Shown: positions 24,240-33,788, counted from the stretch's first letter. The stretch is DNA of 64,000 nt from Pseudomonas sp. Irchel 3H7 (GCF_900187605.1 NZ_FYEA01000010.1:1-64000), one strand, 5' to 3'. The notes: generated from the sequence alone by a model not told the origin. Numbers and translations are program-made.

Positions 24240-25637
24240 CTACCGCGAGCAGGTCGAATCGGCGCGCTGTCGCTCCCACAGCTTGATCTCGGCTCGGCTG
24301 ATGATCAGGGCTGTCAGCATCAGTGCTGAGGCGACGCCGAAAGTGATATGCAATCCACTGGCAATCGCCGTTGCCGGCGCTTGCGTCGGATCCCCCGCCG
24401 CCAGCGCAAACACCGCACCCATTACTGCCGCCCCGGTAATCAAGCCAAGATTGCGCGCCAGCCCGAGCATCGCCGAAACCACGCCGCGCTGCTCCTGACG
24501 AACTCCGGCCATCAACCCGGTGTTGTTCGCCGCCTGAAACAGCGCATAGCCAACGGCGACCACTGCAATCGGCAGCAAATAGGCGGGCAACCCCAGACTC
24601 ATCGGCAACAGCGCCAGCAAGCCACAACCGCAGGCCATGCCAAGCAACGCGCCCGGCACGATCCGGCGCGCGCCGAAACGATCCACCAGACGCCCGGCCG
24701 GCACACCGCCAAACGCAGACAACAGCGGTCCGATCGATAACGCCACGCCGACCATTGTGCTGCTGAGACCCAAACCCCGGTGCAGGTAAAACGGCCCCAC
24801 CACCAGCGTGGTCATCATCACCGTGGTCACCAGCAACGTCAGCGTCAGACTGCTGCTCAATCGCGCGTCGCTAAACAGCGACAAACGAATCAGCGGCGAC
24901 TTGGCCTTCATCTCGACCACGATGAACAATCCTGCGCCGCCCAGGCTGGCCAGCAGCAAGGGCACGGTGAAACCTTCAAGGGTCATTGCCAGCGCATAGG
25001 CCGCCAGCGTCAAAACCAGCACCACGCTGCCAGAATAATCGAACGCGACTCGCGGCCCTGTTGCCCGATCCGCCGGCAAATAGCGGTACACCAGCCACGC
25101 ATTGAGCAAGCCCAGCGGTACGTTGAGCAAAAATATCGCCTGCCAGCCGATATGCGTCATCAACAGCCCGCCCAGCGACGGCCCGAGACTGGTGCCCGTC
25201 GCCGACATTGTTGCCAGCAACCCCATCGCGCTGCCCGCCCGCGATTTGGGCACCGCATCGGCCACCAACGCCACGGTCAAGGCGAACATGATCGCCGCGC
25301 CGACGCCTTGCACCGCTCGCGCACCGATCAGCCAGCCCAGTCCCGGTGCCAGCGCGCAGGCCAACGAAGCGCTGGTGAAAATGCCGATCCCGATCAACAG
25401 CAATCGACGTCGACCAAAGCCATCGCCCAGCCGCCCGACACTGACGATCAGCGTGGTGATCGCCAGCAGGTAAGCCAGCACGATCCATTGCACCTGTTGA
25501 AACGTCGCCTCGAACGCCGTCGCCAGAATCGGCAACCCTGCGTTGGCAATACTGGTGTCCAGCGACGGCATCAACATCGACAGGGCCAGACTGGTCAGCG
25601 CCCATCGGGCCGAAGTGCTCAGGGATTCTTGGGACAT
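24240..25637 (-). CDS. MFS multidrug-type transporter (DHA2 family, 14 TM)
   Basis: A 465-residue inner-membrane exporter. Motif A is seen in VGRLGDGFGRRRLLLIG, motif D in the first helix (LALSMLMPSLDTSIANAGLPIL, which includes the DHA2-type LDxTIxNxALP pattern), and motif C in GTSLGPSLGGLLMTHIGWQAIF. Fourteen hydrophobic segments can be counted. Proton-driven efflux of drugs or metabolites is expected. The start at 25637 begins the first helix; the open frame beyond it runs antisense into the divergent LysR gene. That regulator, 103 bases away, is its probable controller. Confidence 0.9.
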   Translation of the reverse strand: MSQESLSTSARWALTSLALSMLMPSLDTSIANAGLPILATAFEATFQQVQWIVLAYLLAITTLIVSVGRLGDGFGRRRLLLIGIGIFTSASLACALAPGLGWLIGARAVQGVGAAIMFALTVALVADAVPKSRAGSAMGLLATMSATGTSLGPSLGGLLMTHIGWQAIFLLNVPLGLLNAWLVYRYLPADRATGPRVAFDYSGSVVLVLTLAAYALAMTLEGFTVPLLLASLGGAGLFIVVEMKAKSPLIRLSLFSDARLSSSLTLTLLVTTVMMTTLVVGPFYLHRGLGLSSTMVGVALSIGPLLSAFGGVPAGRLVDRFGARRIVPGALLGMACGCGLLALLPMSLGLPAYLLPIAVVAVGYALFQAANNTGLMAGVRQEQRGVVSAMLGLARNLGLITGAAVMGAVFALAAGDPTQAPATAIASGLHITFGVASALMLTALIISRAEIKLWERQRADSTCSR

Positions 25638-25740
25638 GGCAGGCTCACAGTGCAAAGGTGACCGGCCATAGCCTGAGCCTCGACAACACACGGCGCAAGA
25701 CGCATGCTTTGCACTCAATACCTGCATGGAACGCCATGTC

Positions 25741-26628
25741 ATGAGCGCCCCGGATCTGAACCTGCTGATTACCCTCGACGTGTTACTGCGTGAAGGCAGC
25801 GTCGCCCGCGCCGCCCAATGCTTGCGGTTGAGCCCGTCGGCCATGAGCCGCGCCCTTGCCCGTCTGCGCGAAACCACCGGAGATCCGTTGCTGGTGCGAG
25901 CGGGTCGTGGCTTGGTGCCAACACCCCGCGCATTGGAATTACGCGAACGAGTCAGCCATCTGGTGCAAGACGCCGAGGCGGTTTTACGACCTGCCGAAGT
26001 GCTCGACCCCGGCCGCTTGCAACGCACCTTCACCCTGCGCAACACCGACGGTTTTGTTGAAACCTTTGCCGCCGCTCTGCTCGCGCGGATCGCCGAAGAA
26101 GCACCCGGCGTGCGCCTGCGTTTTGTGCAGAAAGCCGACAAGGACAGCACGCCGTTGCGCGAAGGCCGTGTCGATCTGGAAACCGGCGTGGTCGACGACA
26201 GCACCGACCCGACGCTGCACAGCCGCATCCTGTTTCAAGATCAGTGGATCGGTGTAGTGCGTGAGGGGCATCCGTTGAGCGCGGGAAAAATAACCAGCAA
26301 GCGCTTTGCCGGTGGCCAGCACATTCTTATCTCCCGACGTGGGCGCAGCAGCGGCCCGGTCGACGAAGCACTGCTCGCGTTCGGACTGACGCGGGACATC
26401 GTCACCTCGTTCGGTGGCTTCTCGGCAGCGCTGACGCTGGTGCGGGAATCAGACCTGATTGCCACCGTTCCACAACGTCATACGAGCAAACTGCGCACGG
26501 GCCTGCACAGTTTCGCCCTGCCCTTCGCGATGCCGGACATCAGCGTGTCGATGCTCTGGCACCCGCGCATGGACGCCGACCCGGCGCATCGCTGGTTGCG
26601 CGATTGTGTGCGGCAGGTCTGCGCTTAA
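25741..26628 (+). CDS. LysR-family regulator, divergent from the MFS exporter
   Basis: A 295-residue regulator: DLNLLITLDVLLREGSVARAAQCLRLSPSAMSRALARLRETTGDPLLVRAGRGLVPT is the DNA-binding helix-turn-helix of the NodD/LinR-like subgroup (residues 5-60). The C-terminal substrate domain follows (VDLETGVVDDSTDPTLHSRILF). The ATG at 25741 gives the canonical start; an ATG five codons upstream is also in frame. Divergent arrangement with the exporter is the classical LysR-target layout. Its last four bases overlap the convergent hydrolase gene. Confidence 0.9.
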   Translation: MSAPDLNLLITLDVLLREGSVARAAQCLRLSPSAMSRALARLRETTGDPLLVRAGRGLVPTPRALELRERVSHLVQDAEAVLRPAEVLDPGRLQRTFTLRNTDGFVETFAAALLARIAEEAPGVRLRFVQKADKDSTPLREGRVDLETGVVDDSTDPTLHSRILFQDQWIGVVREGHPLSAGKITSKRFAGGQHILISRRGRSSGPVDEALLAFGLTRDIVTSFGGFSAALTLVRESDLIATVPQRHTSKLRTGLHSFALPFAMPDISVSMLWHPRMDADPAHRWLRDCVRQVCA

Positions 26629-27245
26629 CGCGCGTCGTCACCCGCTGGTTTGTAGAAGAGGAATTTTTTCGTTTCGGCAGTCTTGCGGTACTCCTTGGCC
26701 CAGCTCGGATGCACGTTGCGGTCGTGGAAATACAGCGCGCCGTTGGTGCGATCCTTGAGTTGGCGGTTCAGCGCTTTGCGGGCGATGTCCTTGGCCAGTG
26801 TGTATTCGGCATCTTCCTTGACCTGATCCGGACGCCCGTCGCACCACCAGGAAAACTGGCAGCTCTTGGTTTCCGAGCCTTGTTTGACGACAGCGCATAC
26901 CGTATCGGGGAAACCTTCGTGGCCGAGGCGATTCATCACCACACTGGCCACGGCCTCCATTTCCGGCGTGTCTTTGCCTTTGGCTTCCCAATAGATACTG
27001 CGCGCCAGGCAAGTGATCGGATCATCCAGCGGCGCGGCGCCGACCGGGTCCACTGCCTGCACTTCGGTGGGGGTAATGGCTTCGGCTTTCGGTGCCGGTG
27101 CGGCGCTGACTTTGTCCGCCGCTTTCTCTTCCAGCACTTGGGCTTTTTCTTCAGCCTTCGCTTTGATCGGGGCCTGATCGGTGGCCCAAGCAGAGCCTGC
27201 CAACAGGGTGAATACGAGACAACCCGCCCAGCCTTTCAATCCCAT
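26625..27245 (-). CDS. SleB-type cell-wall hydrolase
   Basis: A 206-residue exported protein. A signal peptide (MGLKGWAGCLVFTLLAGSAWATD) is followed by an Ala/Lys/Glu-rich linker (about 23-70). A Hydrolase_2 (SleB) domain comes next: CLARSIYWEAKGKDTPEMEAVASVVMNRLGHEGFP carries the catalytic Glu, and CQFSWWCDG the conserved aromatic segment. The domain cleaves peptidoglycan glycan strands (lytic transglycosylase-like). In a non-spore-former it is probably a housekeeping wall-remodelling enzyme. The start at 27245 begins the signal peptide. Confidence 0.9.
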   Translation of the reverse strand: MGLKGWAGCLVFTLLAGSAWATDQAPIKAKAEEKAQVLEEKAADKVSAAPAPKAEAITPTEVQAVDPVGAAPLDDPITCLARSIYWEAKGKDTPEMEAVASVVMNRLGHEGFPDTVCAVVKQGSETKSCQFSWWCDGRPDQVKEDAEYTLAKDIARKALNRQLKDRTNGALYFHDRNVHPSWAKEYRKTAETKKFLFYKPAGDDAR

Positions 27246-27444
27246 GTCTGTTCTTCCGGCAGCGCCCGAGTCGGGCAAGGTGTTACGTCGGGGAGACACC
27301 CGGTTTCCGGGGCCTTCGGTGAGTGTAGACGGCAAATCCATCGGCAAAGTTGCGCAGAAAAACCGCTGAATGAAGAAAAAAGACATTGCACTCCCCGGGG
27401 GCCTTTCGCGCATCATGGGCGCATTCAGCTCCAGGGAGATTTCC

Positions 27445-28296
27445 ATGCGCTTCATGCCATCCGTTTTGCGTCTTGCCGTTTTGTCCGTGAGCGTTATGTT
27501 TGCCATTCCGGCCATGGCTGGCGATGAATCGCAACTGATCGAGTCGATCAACAGCTACCGCAGCCAGCCGCAGCGTTGCGGCAGTCAGGCGTCGAATGAA
27601 CTGCCACCGCTGTCAGCTGATCCACGGCTGAGATTACGCGCTACCGGTGCCGTCGATCTGCAGCAAGCCATGGCCAGCGCCAGTTACCCGATGGTCAATG
27701 TGCAGGCGATCACGCTCAACGGCCCGCGTGATGCGGCGTCGGCGATGAAGGCAATTCAGGAAAGTTTCTGCCAGGTGGTGCTCGATCCGCAGTTCGTCGA
27801 TGTCGGTGTCAGCCGCGATGACCGTGACTGGCGCATCGTGCTGGCGCGGCCGCTGCTGTCGGCCAAGCTCGGTGACGCGCAAAGTGAGGGACAGAAGTTG
27901 CTCAGTGAACTCAATGTCGCCCGTAGTCAGGCGCGTCAGTGTGGTGGTCAGGCGTTCGCCGCTGCCGCACCGCTGGCGTGGAACGCGACGCTGGGCACGA
28001 TCGCCCAGGATCACAGCCGCGACATGGCCAACAACAACTACTTCGACCACAAGGACCGCGACGGCCGTACTCCCGGCGATCGCGCCGAACTCGCCGGCTA
28101 CAGCGGCCAACAGGTCGGCGAAAACATCGCCGCCGGACAAGACACCGTGCACAAAGTCGTCGAAGGCTGGCTCGCCAGTCCCGGCCACTGCGCCAACCTG
28201 ATGAACCCGCAATACCAGGAACTCGGCGCCGCCTACGCGACCGACCCGAAAAGCAGTGCCGGGATCTACTGGACCGCGATGTTCGGCGCCCAGTAA
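27445..28296 (+). CDS. Exported CAP/SCP-domain protein
   Basis: A 283-residue protein with a signal peptide (MRFMPSVLRLAVLSVSVMFAIPAMAGD). An N-terminal half shows a weak partial repeat of the CAP-like pattern (SQLIESINSYRSQPQRCG). The C-terminal CAP domain (about 150-283) has AAPLAWNATLGTIAQDHSRDMANNN, the YFDHKDRDGRTPGDR motif and the VVEGWLASPGHCANLMNP motif. The two CAP histidines are present. Bacterial CAP proteins have unclear function (envelope-associated, proposed lipid or protease roles). GGGAG lies seven bases before the ATG at 27445. Confidence 0.88.
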   Translation: MRFMPSVLRLAVLSVSVMFAIPAMAGDESQLIESINSYRSQPQRCGSQASNELPPLSADPRLRLRATGAVDLQQAMASASYPMVNVQAITLNGPRDAASAMKAIQESFCQVVLDPQFVDVGVSRDDRDWRIVLARPLLSAKLGDAQSEGQKLLSELNVARSQARQCGGQAFAAAAPLAWNATLGTIAQDHSRDMANNNYFDHKDRDGRTPGDRAELAGYSGQQVGENIAAGQDTVHKVVEGWLASPGHCANLMNPQYQELGAAYATDPKSSAGIYWTAMFGAQ

Positions 28297-28369
28297 CTCA
28301 AATCTCAAACACACCGCCCCCACAGGGGCTTGAGTTGATCAGTAGATCTTCGGCCAAACCGAGATCCAA

Positions 28370-28592
28370 TGTGGGAGCGAGCCTGCTCGCGAAGAGGCCC
28401 TTACATTCAACATCAACATTGTCTGACCTGACGCCTTCGCGAGCAGGCTCGCTCCCACAATGATCGGTGTAATGCTCATCATCCCTGAACAACACAAAAC
28501 CCTGTGGGAGCTGGCTTGCCAGCGATGAGGCCCGCCCCTTCAACATTGATGTCGACTGACCCACCGCTATCGCTGGCAAGCCAGCTCCCACA
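28370..28592. repeat. Two REPINs in a row
   Basis: The first pair (28370-28459) uses the GTGGGAGCGAGCCTGCTCGCGAAG type. The second (28503-28592) uses the GTGGGAGCTGGCTTGCCAGCGATG type. Two REP subfamilies thus lie side by side between convergent units. Confidence 0.9.
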
Positions 28593-28624
28593 GGGTCAGC
28601 AGTCGCTCGGAAGATTGAGGCAAT

Positions 28625-28652
28625 AAAAAACCGCAGCCTGGCTGCGGTTTTT
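28625..28652 (-). terminator. Intrinsic terminator of the cio operon
   Basis: The 7-bp stem CCGCAGC/GCTGCGG lies just past the DUF2474 stop codon. On the minus strand it is followed by six consecutive T's (A's at 28625-28630). It is also T-rich in the other direction (28648-28652), so it may act both ways. Confidence 0.85.
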
Positions 28653-28657
28653 CAGGC

Positions 28658-28813
28658 TCAGTGGGTCCTCATCCCCGCTGCATACATCGCCAGTTTCAGC
28701 ACACTGGCGACCACCGCCAGCGACACCACGCTGCCCAGCCAGATCAACAACAGCCAGCCCAGACGCTTGTACCAGCGGCTGTTCTTCACTTCGCGCGAAT
28801 CAATGGTAGCCAT
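28658..28813 (-). CDS. DUF2474 small membrane peptide of the cyanide-insensitive oxidase operon
   Basis: This 51-residue peptide is too short for most ORF cut-offs. It has a charged N-terminus (MATIDSREVKNSRWYKRLGW), one hydrophobic helix (about 20-45) and a short polar tail. It starts 14 bases inside the end of cioB, indicating translational coupling, and is followed at once by a terminator. DUF2474 peptides occupy the position that CydX has beside bd-type oxidases, and may stabilise the oxidase; that role is inferred. Confidence 0.85.
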   Translation of the reverse strand: MATIDSREVKNSRWYKRLGWLLLIWLGSVVSLAVVASVLKLAMYAAGMRTH

Positions 28814-29816
28814 CGCCAATCCTCACTTTGCCGCGGAATACGTAGTAGCTCCAGAAGGTATACATCAGGATCACCGGCAGGATGAACAGTGCACCAATCA
28901 GTGCAAACAATTGGCTCGACGGCGGTGACGCGGCGGCCCAGATGCTCACCGACGGTGGGATGATGTTCGGCCAGATACTCAGCGCCAGGCCGATGTAACC
29001 GAGCAACATCAGCACCAGCGTAAACACGAATGGCCAGTGCGTATGGCGCTGACGCAACGTACGCAGCAGCCCGAACAGCGCCAGCAACGCCAACACCACC
29101 AATCCGGCAAACACCTGCAGATGCCCGTGTGTCGACCAACGTGTCGCCAGCTCCGGATGCAGTTGCAGGGTCCACACGCCGATCACCAGCACCATCGCCA
29201 TCAACAGCAAGGCCAGCGGCCGGGTGAACAGACGCATCCGCGACTCCAGCATGCCTTCGGTCTTGACCAGCAACCACGTACTGCCGAGCAACGCATACGC
29301 GATCACCAGCCCCACGCCACACACCAGCGGAAACGGTGCCAACCAGTCCAGACCGCCGCCGGCAAACTGCCGATCGACTACCGGAATCCCGGACACGTAC
29401 GCGCCAATCACCACACCCTGGGAGAACGTCGCCAACAGCGAGCCACCGATAAACGCCTTGTCCCACCAATGACGTTTTTGCGGCGAAGACTTGAAGCGAA
29501 ACTCAAACGCCACGCCACGGAAAATCAGCCCGCAGAGCATCAGGATCAGCGGCAGATACAACGCCTCGAGAATCACCCCGTACGCCAGCGGAAACGCGCC
29601 ATACAACGCCGCGCCACCGAGCACCAGCCACGTCTCGTTACCGTCCCACACCGGCGCGACGGTGTTCATCATCACATCGCGTTCCTGCTCATCCGGGATC
29701 AGCGGAAACAGGATCCCCAGGCCCAGATCGAAGCCGTCCATGATCACGTACATCATCACCCCGAAGGCGATGATCACTCCCCAGATCAACGAGAGATCGA
29801 TACCTTGAATACCCAT
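28800..29816 (-). CDS. cioB: Cytochrome bd-type (cyanide-insensitive) quinol oxidase subunit II
   Basis: A 338-residue inner-membrane protein with about eight helices. The opening IWGVIIAFGVMMYVIMDGFDLGLGILFPL and the segment APVWDGNETWLVLGGAALYGAFPLAYG are CydB-family signatures. LILMLCGLIFRGVAFEFR follows. With CioA it forms the heme-containing quinol:O2 oxidoreductase of the inner membrane. It starts three bases after cioA ends, in one operon with the DUF2474 peptide gene. Confidence 0.95.
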   Translation of the reverse strand: MGIQGIDLSLIWGVIIAFGVMMYVIMDGFDLGLGILFPLIPDEQERDVMMNTVAPVWDGNETWLVLGGAALYGAFPLAYGVILEALYLPLILMLCGLIFRGVAFEFRFKSSPQKRHWWDKAFIGGSLLATFSQGVVIGAYVSGIPVVDRQFAGGGLDWLAPFPLVCGVGLVIAYALLGSTWLLVKTEGMLESRMRLFTRPLALLLMAMVLVIGVWTLQLHPELATRWSTHGHLQVFAGLVVLALLALFGLLRTLRQRHTHWPFVFTLVLMLLGYIGLALSIWPNIIPPSVSIWAAASPPSSQLFALIGALFILPVILMYTFWSYYVFRGKVRIGDGYH

Positions 29817-29819
29817 GAC

Positions 29820-31223
29820 TCAATGCTCCTTCATAGGGGCGGTAGCCGCCGAAATCGGTCGACGCGGCGCCTGCAACTCATCGCCCGCAGGCGGATGTTC
29901 GTGGTGCGGCTGCGGGCCTTTTTTCACCAGTTTCATCATGTAGCCGATGCCCACGCTGAACACGGTGAAATAGATCACCACGAACAGCGCCAGCGACGTG
30001 CTCATCTGCGCCACCGAGTGATGCGATGCCGCGTCGTGAGTGCGCAACAAGCCATAAACCACCCACGGCTGACGCCCGACTTCCGTGGTAATCCAACCGG
30101 CCAGCAGCGCAATCAGCCCGCTCGGCCCCATCAACAACACCAGTCGCTGGAAGCCGCGATGCTGATAAAGCTTGCCGCCCCGGCGCAGCGCCAACCCCAG
30201 CAAACCAACGAGGATCATCAACATCCCCAACCCGGCCATGACGCGGAAGCTCCAGAAAATCACGGTCGAATTCGGCCGGTCTTCTTTCGGAAAGCTCTTC
30301 AGCGCCGGGATCTGCTTATCGAGGCTGTGGGTGAGGATCAGGCTGCCGAGATAGGGAATCTCCAGCGCATACTTGGTCTTCTCCGCCTGCATATCAGGGA
30401 TGCCGAACAGCACCAGCGGCGTCGGGCCGTTGTCGGCGTTTTCCCAGTGACCTTCGATGGCGGCGATTTTTGCCGGTTGATGTTCCAGCGTGTTCAAGCC
30501 ATGGGCGTCACCGACCACTGCCTGGATCGGCGCAACGATCAACGCCATCCACAACGCCATGGAAAACATCTTGCGCACCGGCGCCGTGTTATTGCCGCGC
30601 AGCAAATGCCAGGCAGCCGAGGCACCGACGAAGAACGACGTGGCGACAAACGCGGCAATCGCCATGTGCGCCAGCCGGAACGGGAACGACGGGTTGAACA
30701 CGATCGCCAGCCAGTCCAGCGGCATCACCCGACCGTCGACGATTTCAAAGCCTTGCGGCGTCTGCATCCAGCTGTTGGACGCAAGAATCCAGAACGTCGA
30801 AATCAACGTACCGATGGCGACCATTACCGTGGCAAAGAAGTGCAAGCCACGGCCGACACGGTTCCAGCCGAACAGCATCACCCCGAGGAAACCGGCCTCA
30901 AGGAAGAACGCAGTCAGCACTTCATAGGTCAGCAACGGCCCGGTGATGCTCCCGGCAAAATCCGAGAAGCCGCTCCAGTTGGTGCCGAACTGGTACGCCA
31001 TGACCAGTCCCGAAACCACGCCCATGCCAAAATTGACCGCGAAAATCTTCGACCAGAAATGGTAGAGATCACGGTACGTGTCATTACGGGTTTTCAGCCA
31101 CAGGCCTTCGAGTACCGCGAGGAAACTCGCCAGGCCAATGGTGATCGCCGGGAAAATAATGTGGAACGAAACCGTGAACGCGAATTGAATTCGCGCCAGG
31201 TCCAGTGCCTCCAGATTGAACAT
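29820..31223 (-). CDS. cioA: Cytochrome bd-type (cyanide-insensitive) quinol oxidase subunit I
   Basis: A 467-residue subunit I carrying the hemes. ALDLARIQFAFTVSFHIIFPAITIGLASFLAVLEG holds the N-terminal quinol-side helix with a conserved His. GRQPWVVYGLLRTHDAAS is the hallmark near the periplasmic loop. The Q-loop between helices VI and VII is short, as in CIO-type rather than E. coli CydA. No cyd-type regulator is nearby. The ATG at 31223 is preceded by other in-frame codons up to 31259; the chosen one begins the canonical sequence. CIO oxidases allow respiration in the presence of cyanide. Confidence 0.95.
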   Translation of the reverse strand: MFNLEALDLARIQFAFTVSFHIIFPAITIGLASFLAVLEGLWLKTRNDTYRDLYHFWSKIFAVNFGMGVVSGLVMAYQFGTNWSGFSDFAGSITGPLLTYEVLTAFFLEAGFLGVMLFGWNRVGRGLHFFATVMVAIGTLISTFWILASNSWMQTPQGFEIVDGRVMPLDWLAIVFNPSFPFRLAHMAIAAFVATSFFVGASAAWHLLRGNNTAPVRKMFSMALWMALIVAPIQAVVGDAHGLNTLEHQPAKIAAIEGHWENADNGPTPLVLFGIPDMQAEKTKYALEIPYLGSLILTHSLDKQIPALKSFPKEDRPNSTVIFWSFRVMAGLGMLMILVGLLGLALRRGGKLYQHRGFQRLVLLMGPSGLIALLAGWITTEVGRQPWVVYGLLRTHDAASHHSVAQMSTSLALFVVIYFTVFSVGIGYMMKLVKKGPQPHHEHPPAGDELQAPRRPISAATAPMKEH

Positions 31224-31329
31224 GATGATGTCCTCATCCAGGCTGAAAAGCGGCAGCACGAATCCGGGCCACCGCCAGACGCGAACGCCTGCAGCCAGTC
31301 AAATTGCTATGGTTTTTATGAGTCGCGGG

Positions 31330-33654
31330 TTACGCCAGCGACGACGGGATCAGGTTGCTGACCTTCGCGGCTTCGAGGCGGATCGCGACGAACTTGGAGG
31401 TCGGCGTATACGTGCGGTCGCCGTAGCTTTCCAGCGGTACCAGCGGGTTAGTCTCCGGGTAATACGCCGCTGCCTGCCCTGGCGGAATGTCGTAGGCAAT
31501 CAGGGTGAAACCGCTGACCCGACGCTCGCGCTCGTCATCCCACAGCGCCACCAGATCAACCTTCTGCCCCGGTTCAAAGCCCAGGCGCTGGATGTCCTGC
31601 TCGTTGGCGAAGATCACATCGCGCATGCCGTAAACACCGCGATAACGGTCATCGAGGCCATACAGCGTGGTGTTGTACTGATCGTGGGAACGCATGGTTT
31701 GCAGAATCAGATGCGGCTTGACCGGCAGGTTGCGCACGCCCTCGCTGATCAAGTGCTCGGGCAGCACGCACGGGGTGAATTGAGCCTTGCCGCTGGCGGT
31801 GTTCCAGACCCGATCCGAAGCGTCGTTACCGAGGTGGAAGCCACCCGGAATCAGCAGCTTTTCATTGAAGTTTTCGAAGCCCGGAATCACGTCGGCAATC
31901 AGGTTGCGGATGCGCCCGTAGTCGCCCACCACCCACTCCCAATCGATCGGGTGCTTGCCCAACGTCGCGGCGGCGATCCCAGCAATGATCGCCGGCTCGG
32001 ATTTCAACTGCGCCGACTTCGGTTTCAATTGACCGAACGACAAATGCACCATGCTGAACGTGTCTTCGACGGTCACGCCTTGCGGGCCTTCAGCCTGGAT
32101 ATCGATGTCGGTACGCCCGAGGCATGGCAGGATCAGCGCGTCGCGACCGGTGACCAAATGGCTGCGGTTGAGCTTGGTCGCGATATGCACGGTCAGGTCG
32201 AGTTTGCGCATGGCCGCGTGGGTGCGCGGGGTGTCCGGCGTGGCTTGGGCGAAGTTGCCGCCCAGACCGATAAACACCTTGGCTTCGCCACGTTCCATGG
32301 CGCCGATCGCCATCACCGTGTTGTGGCCGTGCATGCGCGGCACGTCGAAGTTGAAGCGTTTTTGCAGCGCGTCCAGCAAGTCCTTCGGCGCCAGTTCGTT
32401 GATGCCCATGGTGCGGTCGCCCTGCACGTTACTGTGGCCGCGAACCGGCGACAGCCCCGCGCCCGGACGGCCGACGTTGCCGCGCAGCAGTTGCAGGTTG
32501 ATGACTTCCTGCAGGGTTGCCACTGAATGCACGTGTTGGGTCAGGCCCATGGCCCAGCACATGATCACGCTTTTGGCGCGGCCATACATGCGCGCGGCCA
32601 GTTCGATGTCATGCAACGGCACGCCGGACTGCTCGAGAATGTGCTCCCAACTTGTCGCCTCGACTTCAGCCAGATAGCTGTCGAGCCCTGTGGTGTGCTC
32701 GGCAATGAACGCACGATCGAACACCGGCTCGCCGCCCGTTGCCTGCGCTTCGCGCTCCCACTGCAGAAGGAATTTGACCATGCCGCGAATCATCGCCATG
32801 TCGCCGCCAAGGGCCGGACGGAAGTACGCGGTGTTGGTCGCTTCCCAGCCGTTGCTGAGCATTTCGATCGGGTTTTGCGGGTTCTGGAAACGCTCCAGGC
32901 CACGCTCTTTCAATGGGTTGATGCAGACCACTTGGGCGCCGCGCTTCACCGCTTCACGCAACGGTTCGAGCATGCGCGGGTGGTTGGTGCCGGGGTTCTG
33001 GCCGATAACGAAAATCGCATCGGCGTGATGCAGATCCTCGTAGACCACGGTGCCTTTGCCGACACCGAGGGTCTCGATCATGCTCACCGCACTGGCTTCG
33101 TGGCACATGTTCGAGCAGTCGGGGAAGTTGTTGGTGCCGAAGGCGCGGACGAACAATTGATAGAGAAACGCCGCTTCATTGCTCGCACGGCCGGAGGTGT
33201 AGAACTCGGCCTCGTGCGGCGATTTGAGGTTTTTCAGATGATCAGCGATCAGCGCAAAAGCATCTTCCCAGCTGATTTCCACGTAGCGGTCGACCCGCGC
33301 GTCGTAGCGCATCGGGTGGGTCAGACGACCCTGATATTCCAGCCAGTAGTCGCTCTGCTCGGCCAGGCTCGACACCGTGTACTTGTTGAAGAACGCCGGG
33401 TCGACCAAACGCCCGGTCGCTTCCCAGTTCACCGCTTTCGCGCCGTTTTCGCAGAACTTCAACATGCTCGCGCCGGGCGCTTCACCCCAGGCACAACCCG
33501 GGCAGTCGAAGCCGCCGTTCTGGTTGGTCTTGAGCATGGCACGGATGTTTTTCAGGGCGTTTTCGCTGCCCAGCCAGCTTTTGGTCAGGCTGATGACAGC
33601 GCCCCAACCGGCAGCGGCGCCTTTGTAGGGTTTGTAACGGTCGACTTGTGACAT
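31330..33654 (-). CDS. FdhF/YdeP-family molybdopterin oxidoreductase
   Basis: A 774-residue protein of the formate-dehydrogenase-alpha-like YdeP family. The N-terminal segment NGGFDCPGCAWGEAPG stands where a 4Fe-4S motif lies in FdhF, but only two cysteines are close together there, so the cluster may be absent or altered, as known for this family. SNMCHEASAVSMIETLGVGKGTV lies in the molybdopterin region, and FVIGQNPGTNHPRM, RGHSNVQGDRTMG and PCLGRTDID are bis-MGD-binding signatures. The C-terminal MopB domain is around 640-765. The substrate is unknown; YdeP is linked to acid resistance in E. coli. It shares the GATTRGAC site with moaA and fdhD nearby, and FdhD could sulfurate its cofactor. 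Confidence 0.88.
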   Translation of the reverse strand: MSQVDRYKPYKGAAAGWGAVISLTKSWLGSENALKNIRAMLKTNQNGGFDCPGCAWGEAPGASMLKFCENGAKAVNWEATGRLVDPAFFNKYTVSSLAEQSDYWLEYQGRLTHPMRYDARVDRYVEISWEDAFALIADHLKNLKSPHEAEFYTSGRASNEAAFLYQLFVRAFGTNNFPDCSNMCHEASAVSMIETLGVGKGTVVYEDLHHADAIFVIGQNPGTNHPRMLEPLREAVKRGAQVVCINPLKERGLERFQNPQNPIEMLSNGWEATNTAYFRPALGGDMAMIRGMVKFLLQWEREAQATGGEPVFDRAFIAEHTTGLDSYLAEVEATSWEHILEQSGVPLHDIELAARMYGRAKSVIMCWAMGLTQHVHSVATLQEVINLQLLRGNVGRPGAGLSPVRGHSNVQGDRTMGINELAPKDLLDALQKRFNFDVPRMHGHNTVMAIGAMERGEAKVFIGLGGNFAQATPDTPRTHAAMRKLDLTVHIATKLNRSHLVTGRDALILPCLGRTDIDIQAEGPQGVTVEDTFSMVHLSFGQLKPKSAQLKSEPAIIAGIAAATLGKHPIDWEWVVGDYGRIRNLIADVIPGFENFNEKLLIPGGFHLGNDASDRVWNTASGKAQFTPCVLPEHLISEGVRNLPVKPHLILQTMRSHDQYNTTLYGLDDRYRGVYGMRDVIFANEQDIQRLGFEPGQKVDLVALWDDERERRVSGFTLIAYDIPPGQAAAYYPETNPLVPLESYGDRTYTPTSKFVAIRLEAAKVSNLIPSSLA

Positions 33655-33780
33655 GGGACTCTCCATGACGATGCACACAGGCATGAACCTGATTCGGTTA
33701 AACAGCGACGGCCGACTTTCAAGGTTGAAAAGGGGTCGTTGGGTTTGCCGGGGCAAGGATATGAACCGTTACAAAACATT

Positions 33781-33788
33781 GTCTAATC
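33781..33788 (-). promoter_or_regulatory. GATTRGAC site upstream of the FdhF/YdeP gene
   Basis: On the minus strand the sequence TCATTAATAGCGATTAGACA shows the GATTRGAC core. The flank TCATTAAYAGYGATTRGAC is shared over 19 bases with the site before moaA at 33928. It lies 127 bases before the oxidoreductase start. The interval 33655-34008 between the divergent genes holds these two sites and no gene. Confidence 0.65.

Noticed and set aside
25638..26228. N-terminal extension of the MFS transporter (662-codon frame)
   Set aside because: It runs antisense through the divergent LysR gene; the transporter begins at its first helix at 25637.
29037..31361. 774-codon open frame antisense to cioAB
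   Set aside because: Gln/Arg/His-rich composition typical of antisense GC-rich frames; the sense strand encodes two complete oxidase subunits.
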